From positions 186,001 through 250,000 of the forward strand of contig JABANP010000020.1 of assembly GCA_013115135.1 (NCBI GenBank): a DNA stretch of 64,000 bases, in the 5' to 3' direction. The notes below the pieces were generated by a model. That model did not search any database and was not told the origin of the DNA. It saw only the letters and a list, made by a program, of their open reading frames with translations. Within the stretch, counting starts at the first letter, position 1. Each line of letters begins with the position of its first letter. Origin of the DNA: Perkinsus olseni (Eukaryota; Perkinsozoa; Perkinsida; Perkinsidae). A program made the translations under genes and the position numbers. Shown in pieces: positions 58,459-64,000 of the stretch.

Positions 58459-59881
58459 CTAGCCACTCCCTCCAGTGAAGCGGCGGTTTCGCTTCAGCAC
58501 GTGCGCCGCCCGCAGCATGCGAGTATTCAAACCCTCAGCGGTCCTCCGCGACCCCCGCTCGCTGCCACTGCGGGAGGCTTCCTCCCAGCTGCGTCGCCTC
58601 CGATCCTCCCCGCGGGGCCTGTCGTCCGGTATCCCTTGGGAAGCGTCCAGGACAATAGTTCGGCCGTTGCCTCGGCTGAGTCGAACGCTGGAGATACTGC
58701 CCGGATTGTCGTCGTAGGTGAGACCGAACGAAGTCTTCAACGGTGAAACCGCCACAGGCTGGGGATTCCTGCGGTCCACAGGAGCCCTCGCTGGCAACTG
58801 ACGCCCTCAGGCCACGTCGAAGCCGCCGCCTCGCGACCACTGGCCGGCTACCCCGTCTCCCAGGGAAGAACGGGTGCGGCGAGCTATAGGGGACTGCTCC
58901 TCAGTAACAGAAGAAGAGGAGGAGGATGAGGTGGACGAGGAAGATGAAGATTCGCATTCAATTGGTCTGGCTGAGCTACCGCTGGTCGAGCTTAGCCGCT
59001 GCAGTCTGAGGGATCGTCGGATCGGCGGGGACGTCTCCTGGGAGTCGAGGATCGCCTGCTGGCAGTCCAGACAGAACCTGTGGAATCGAGAGCCCCAACA
59101 CGTGGAAAAGCTCTCCACTTCACGCTCACCAGTCGTCCAGAGGGACCGTGGTGAGCCTTGGGCGCAGACAGAAAGTGTGGTAGCCTCTTTCGCACATCTC
59201 ACAGATGAGAAGGGCATTCTCAGCGGTCCCTTCCCGGCATACCTGCAGCCATCGCCATCACGCATCCTCTGCGATACGTACCAAATACAATGGTAATAAG
59301 AATAGTTCCCTAGCGCTTCTAAACTAGGCTCGTCGACATGGCACGACTGTCACAGTCAGGAGGGGCGCCCCGGTCGCACCTCACAAACCAGGTCGTTGTA
59401 TAGCTGCCGGAGATCTGCGTCTCCGCCAGGAGGGGTCACGAAGTCCTCGGGCCTCATATCCTTCTTCTTCACGCGGACCAGACCCAATGGGCCTTCTATG
59501 GGGCTGTAAGGACGACCATGGCGAGAAATGTCGAGAAAGAAACGATTCCCACCGAGTTGTGTCGCCGTGGACCACTTTGTGCTTCCGTATGCACCCAAAC
59601 CTTCCCTTGCATAAAGGGCAGAGGTTCGTCGCCTTGGACCACTTGAAGATGCAATCGAAGCAGAAACGGTGAGGGCAGCTGGGCTTGGAGGTGGAGGGCC
59701 CGGCGTGTAGCGTACCAACCATCGCACCGGCCTCCGCAGGGCATAGGCATATCGCACACTCTATGCAGCCTGCATCTTCAGGAGCTGCTGCTGCTGCTGA
59801 CGGCCGGGCTGGGGAGTGCTGTTGACCTGCGGAGATAACACAAGTCGAAGAGTCTCCATCCTCAAACGCTAGGCGGAGCAT
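58459..59881 (-). CDS. RING plus PHD finger protein (PHRF1-like)
   Basis: From ATG 59881 (MLRLAFEDGDSSTC) comes a RING finger: IECAICLCPAEAGAMVG, PSCPHRFCFDCIFKWSK and TNLCPLCKGRF. A linker with PIEGPLGLVRVKKKDMRP follows. A PHD finger is split by two introns: VCREGTAENALLICEMCERG, YHTFCLRP and RFCLDCQQAILDSQE. A Ser-rich tract (SSSTSSSSSSS) leads to a basic C-terminus. RING then PHD in one chain is the PHRF1 layout (in animals a ubiquitin ligase linked to chromatin and Pol II). The stop at 58459 is the best in-frame end seen. Confidence 0.75.
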
Positions 59882-59904
59882 GTGGGCGGTCCATTGTCCA
59901 CTGC

Positions 59905-60397
59905 TTAGCCCGGTGATACTTCCAGAAGGAATCTACTGGGCGCTGATGGGCCACTACCCTCACTCTCCCTCTGTGGGGGCGTTCTCATATCCTTCTGAGT
60001 CGCGTCCATTAGATCAATGTAGGATACTTCAGAGGACCGCCGACGTTTGGCGGGGAGCTCGCTGGGCGACTCGGCGAGCCTTTCTGGTGACAGATTCCAC
60101 TCTTGTGAAAGTCGGGGATTACGACGCGATATGGCTTCTATAAATCCCACCTGAGGTGGCAAATATGGTCAACATGTGGCGCTTCGCTCCGCTAAGACAC
60201 CTTCTATAACTACCACACTCACAACCCCCTACGTCAAGCCTGTCCCGTATCGACCCGACTTGCTGCATTCTTCGTCGTCCACCTCCTCGCGGTGTCCGCA
60301 CTATCCGCCCTGTGAACCTCGCCGAGGACGATGATGATGATGACGACGCCGCACCACCTCCCCTCTGCCACCAGCTCCTGCTGCTACTACCAGACAT
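59905..60397 (-). CDS. Small Ser-rich protein or 5' exons of the RING-PHD gene
   Basis: Two exons: MSGSSSRSWWQRGGGAASSS, TGRIVRTPRGGGRRR, then after an intron of about 80 nt VGFIEAISRRNPRLSQEWNL, PERLAESPSELPAKRRR and a TGA at 59905. It is largely disordered and basic, with a possible nuclear localisation signal (AKRRR). It could be a short independent gene or the N-terminus of the RING-PHD protein; the reading phase does not join cleanly. Confidence 0.45.
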
Positions 60398-60579
60398 AAG
60401 ACGACTAGACTATTACAAAGCACAATCATCATCCACAAGACCAAGACCTACCAATCTGATGTCCAGTCCCATACAACAATAATGTCGTCGAGAAAGGCCT
60501 CTTTCGTCGCCGGCGCCTTGCATTTTCTCTGCGACTAACGCAAGCCAAGGGTGGCCACCAGCATGTTAATTAACATCAC

Positions 60580-62591
60580 TCATGCGCCCGTCGCCTCATG
60601 GTCAGCAGGGTACACATTCCACACCATCAGGCAGTGGTCGGCTCCTACAGAGATCAGCTGCTTGCCATCAGGACTGAAGCTGAGATCCTTGATGCATGCG
60701 CTGTGACGAGGCTCCTCCGAGTGGCTACACACTAGACGGCCGGACCCCATGTCCCACAGCTTCACAATATTCCCTGTGCCGCCTAAGAGAAGAGGCGGCT
60801 GCCCTACTACGTCGGAGAGTATCACGATTACCCGAGGCCAGAAGTCCTCCCTTGCCGTCATCATAGTAGCTCAGAGCCCTCAACTCATCGCCGGGCCCAG
60901 CCGATACGACCCTGATGGGCTCGGGTTGCCTCAGGTCCCAGAAGGTCAAGTGCTTCTCCTTGCCGCCGGTGACCACAATATTGTCATCGCTACCCACTGC
61001 CAGACAGTCGATGCCACCATGCCTCTCTCTATGGCAAGTAATCCTCTTCTCAGCCCTCAAGTCGAACGTGAGCAGGCATCTGTCTCTACTGCCGGACACA
61101 CAGTACTGGTCGTTAGAGAACAGCTTCAATGCATTTACTCGAGAGGTGTGTTCCTTCAGGCCACATACCATCTCCTTCGACTTCATCTCCCAAACCCTCA
61201 CCTCGCCCTCCCCTCCGCCAGTGACAACGAAGCGACCATTACTCGACAGAGCTAAGGGAACCAACGTCGCTGGCTCTGTTGGTCCTGCCTCGAGCAGTGG
61301 TGGTGTCGATAGTCCACAGCAGTGCACCACTCTCCCCAGCACAGTTCCAGCTGCGCAAGAGTCCATCGCTATGTCCCGCTACGACGAGGCCGGCCCGCCC
61401 TAGATACTGCAGACAAGTGACTCCGGCCAGAGGGCTGCTAGAGGTCGGTCGAGGGGCCAGGCGCATGATGACACTGTACGAGGTACCGTCGCAACTCCAC
61501 AGCGTGACGACACCCGAAGCGTCGCCTACCGCGAACTCGGTGCTCACGTCTGGCATGGGGTAAGCTACAGCCTCCAGAGGAGCCACAGTGTTCTCCTGGA
61601 CCAGAGCGTGCGCCATATCCTTCGCAGGCCACAGTAGCCAGGTAGTGCCGGTCGTGGATGCACACAAAAGCTGTCCCTTCCGGCCCACCGACAACCCTAC
61701 CACCGCTCCTGAGTCCATCACCACTCGCTTTAGTTGCCGCAGTTCCGTTAACACACACGAGAAGAGTGTGATACTACCATCTCCGCTGGCAGCCAGGACG
61801 ACAGGGGACTCTCCAGCAGGGGCAACGTAGGCCAAGGAAAAAATCCCGCCGGCCCCGACGGGCTCCGAGAAGCCCTGGACCACTCTATTACGCATCTTCA
61901 CCACCGCAATGTCACCCGAGGAAGTACCGACAAAAAGCAGCTCGTAGTCGGCGGAGAAGCAAAGGCACTCGAACGACCTCGTCTGCTTTCCGCTAGGGGA
62001 TATGGACACCGGGGCGATGCTCTGGGCCTCGTCGTTGAACTCCCAGACGGTGACATTGCGCCCACCGCAGCTGGCCAGTTGGTAAATACTGGTGTTCCGC
62101 CGCTTGACGTCCTTCACGAATCCCCCTTGCACTACCGCCTTCACCGGCACCAAGGTTGCCAGCGAGCGACAGGTAACCGCAAGCCCCTTATCGCAGTCCC
62201 ACACGAAGAGCCTCTGGTCACCCATCCCACCCGTACTAACCACAAACCTGTCATCACACGTGAAGGCCAGGCAAGTGACAGCCTCGTCATGCTCCTCTAG
62301 GCGCGAGACGAGCTCACCATCACGCCAGACGAGCACATCTGCTTGGTCCCCGACGAAGCCAGCGGCCACGAGGCCACTCCCCTCTCTATTACCCACAGCA
62401 AGGCAGCTACACTTCATATTGAAGGCCCCCGGCAGGAACTGCTGTGGCTCCTGCGAGTCATCGGCGGCTTGCAAGCATATGGCCCCTCCCATGGCGGTGA
62501 CGTACTTATCGTCAGTTATCCAGGCGCAGAGACTTCTGCACTCACTCGAGTGGTTAGCGCCGAGGGCCCTGTCCAGCTCGATGGCCGCCAT
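60580..62591 (-). CDS. CFAP52: Cilia- and flagella-associated protein 52
   Basis: Three exons. WD40 repeats fill the chain: VTCLAFTCDDRFVVSTGGMG, DQRLFVWDCDKG, ASCGGRNVTVWEFND, FECLCFSADYELLFVGTSSG, VTCLQYLGRAGLVVAGHSDG, LSSNGRFVVTGGGEGEVRVW, NDQYCVSGSRDRCLLTFDLR, NIVVTGGKEKHLTFWD and CIKDLSFSPDGKQLISVGAD. It ends MVWNVYPADHEATGA. Two introns of about 43 and 48 nt fit splice signals. The double seven-blade arrangement, length (about 640 residues) and repeat content match CFAP52/WDR16, a microtubule-inner protein of motile cilia. The ATG at 62591 starts MAAIELDRALGANH. Confidence 0.9.
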
Positions 62592-62854
62592 TAAGGAAAT
62601 ATGAGCTGACCCGAACGTCCCTAGTCGGTGACCAACGCTACACTGCGAAGTTTAGTATAGAAAATAAAGCGTATAGAGTAAGCGTTGGCAACTCTGACAG
62701 AGGTATCTCTGGTAATCAGTGGATGGTGGCGTTAGTGGGAGGATGGGACTACCACTACGCCGACCCATCTATCATTCTACTACGGAAAAAGAAAGAAAGA
62801 GGACAACTATTCTGTCCTTCATAAGTGTACAGCAATCGTATTTTTACGAACTCG

Positions 62855-64000
62855 TCAACTCGCCGTCAGCAGGCCTGGCCTGACTGTTCGACGGGAGCCT
62901 TGGTAATTCAGGCCCGGCTGGGAGGGACGGAGCCCGGCCTGCTGGGGGCTCGGGGGAGGAAGAGTTGCCACACACGTCATGGCGACAGTGCGGAAGAGCT
63001 TCTCGATGTCGGGGTTTTGCATCTGCACAGCGAATCCAAGGTCGAAGCTAGGATGATACGAAATGACTTACGAAGGGATGCTCCCAGAAACGATATCGAG
63101 GGTTCTTCACAAGCTCAATGAAGGTAATTAGCAGTCCCCACGGATGAGGGCGTCGGACGATCAACCTGATGACCACCGATGGGCGTACTGGAGACAAGAC
63201 ACACCACTCACCGCTCCAGTAGAATCCTAGCGATCTGCTCACGGACCGATGCGACCGGTGCATCACCGAACAAGTTCCTGAGAATGATAGAGTGGCAGCC
63301 GCTGAGCTTCGGCAGGCGTCTAGGGACTTACAGGATGAGACAGCTGAAGTAGTGAGTGTGGGAGTTGGGATAGCGCAGGAAGTTGACGATAGTCGAAAGG
63401 AAAACGTATCTGCCGCAAGGAGATAGTGATGACCAAATCCAGGGCAGATCGGCTGAGCTGACCTTCCCTCAGGGTCGAGGTGGCAGGCCAGATACATGAG
63501 AATCTCCACTTGTACGTTGCCACCGACTTTAACAGCATGGTCGTAGGTCGGGCAGACGATAGGCAGGCGGATGCCGATGTACCTTAGAGTAAAGAAAGTG
63601 AGAGCTACGCCTGTGGCAGGCAGTGCATTACTCGACAAGAGCCGTCATGACCGTGTGGTTGTATCCCACTGGCCCTTGCAGGCGCTTCTTCAACGCCTCC
63701 AGGATCGACCGATCTCGCACCTTGACGTACTCGTCTATAAGCTGCAGAAGGCCCGCTTGCTCCAGTATGGTGGTCTCGGGCAACAGCATCTAACAGCGCA
63801 AGACTTCCACTCTCTAAGGAGCGGACCGGTGCCCCTACCCGTGGTGTTATCCGTACGTCCGGGAGAGTATCCACTTGAAGGTCCAAGGCGAAGGGGTCAG
63901 GCAGCTTCATCCCTCTCGGGAAGGCACAAAGGATCATGTTCTTAGCCTGAACCTGCAGGGACCACACAAGCTGCGACCCGACTGCCGGAGAACGGATCAA
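62855..64000 (-). CDS. CNOT1: CCR4-NOT transcription complex subunit 1, 3' part
   Basis: The gene runs off the window at its 5' side. Exons give [97 protein letters not shown] and FWEHPF, then [17 protein letters not shown]. The [12 protein letters not shown] and [16 protein letters not shown] motifs are diagnostic of the Not1 C-terminal domain. CNOT1 scaffolds the deadenylase complex. It ends with a short Pro-rich tail and TGA at 62855. The 5' region lies beyond position 64000. Confidence 0.93.

Overview
The window is nuclear DNA of a protist with very dense genes and introns. About 35 genes lie on both strands, roughly one per 1.8 kb. Nearly every gene is cut by short GT-AG introns, mostly 40-60 nt and a few about 20 nt. 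The gene set is eukaryotic: DNA polymerase delta, CCR4-NOT scaffold, proteasome beta subunit, NAC alpha, importin, and mitochondrial ribosomal bL12. Two conserved motile-cilium proteins (DRC2, CFAP52) show that the organism builds a flagellum. A Josephin-UIM-UBX ataxin-3, tandem secreted cysteine-rich proteins and the intron pattern point to an alveolate, most likely a Perkinsus-like species. That placement is inference and no marker gene here proves it. TAA, TAG and TGA all act as stops, so the code looks standard.

Layout. 1-5 kb: a small membrane protein, a zinc-ribbon protein, a multi-pass membrane protein and a SET-domain methyltransferase. 5-12 kb: two diverged tandem copies of an unrecognised family on the minus strand, with a glutamine-rich cold-shock-domain protein between them. 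12-20.9 kb: bL12m, a 1.3 kb gene-poor stretch with a fold-back element, an unknown gene, NAC alpha, EAPP, proteasome beta-2 and a TPR protein. 21-28.3 kb, all minus: a TAF1B-like Pol I factor, ataxin-3, truncated haemoglobin, a tRNA-like sequence and a secreted protein. 29.6-39.4 kb, all minus: a cyclic-nucleotide-binding protein, an importin-11-like receptor, a small mitochondrial protein and an ICT1-type release factor. 39.6-49.8 kb: a two-TM protein, a membrane RING-H2 protein, an unknown gene, DRC2 (one intron enlarged by an inverted-repeat element), selenoprotein-T-like exons and BCD1/ZNHIT6. 50-64 kb: two tandem secreted cysteine-rich genes, POLD1, a RING-PHD protein, a small serine-rich gene, CFAP52 and the 3' end of CNOT1.

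There is no operon logic. Some functions recur: ribosome and protein quality control (bL12m, release factor, NAC, proteasome, ataxin-3, RING proteins), nuclear RNA and DNA work (POLD1, TAF1B, BCD1, CNOT1, importin) and the flagellum (DRC2, CFAP52). The least explained material is the tandem 5-12 kb family, the secreted cysteine-rich pair, the ultra-short introns and the fold-back elements. Exon boundaries were worked out by eye from splice signals and protein continuity. Exact starts and some terminal exons are approximate.
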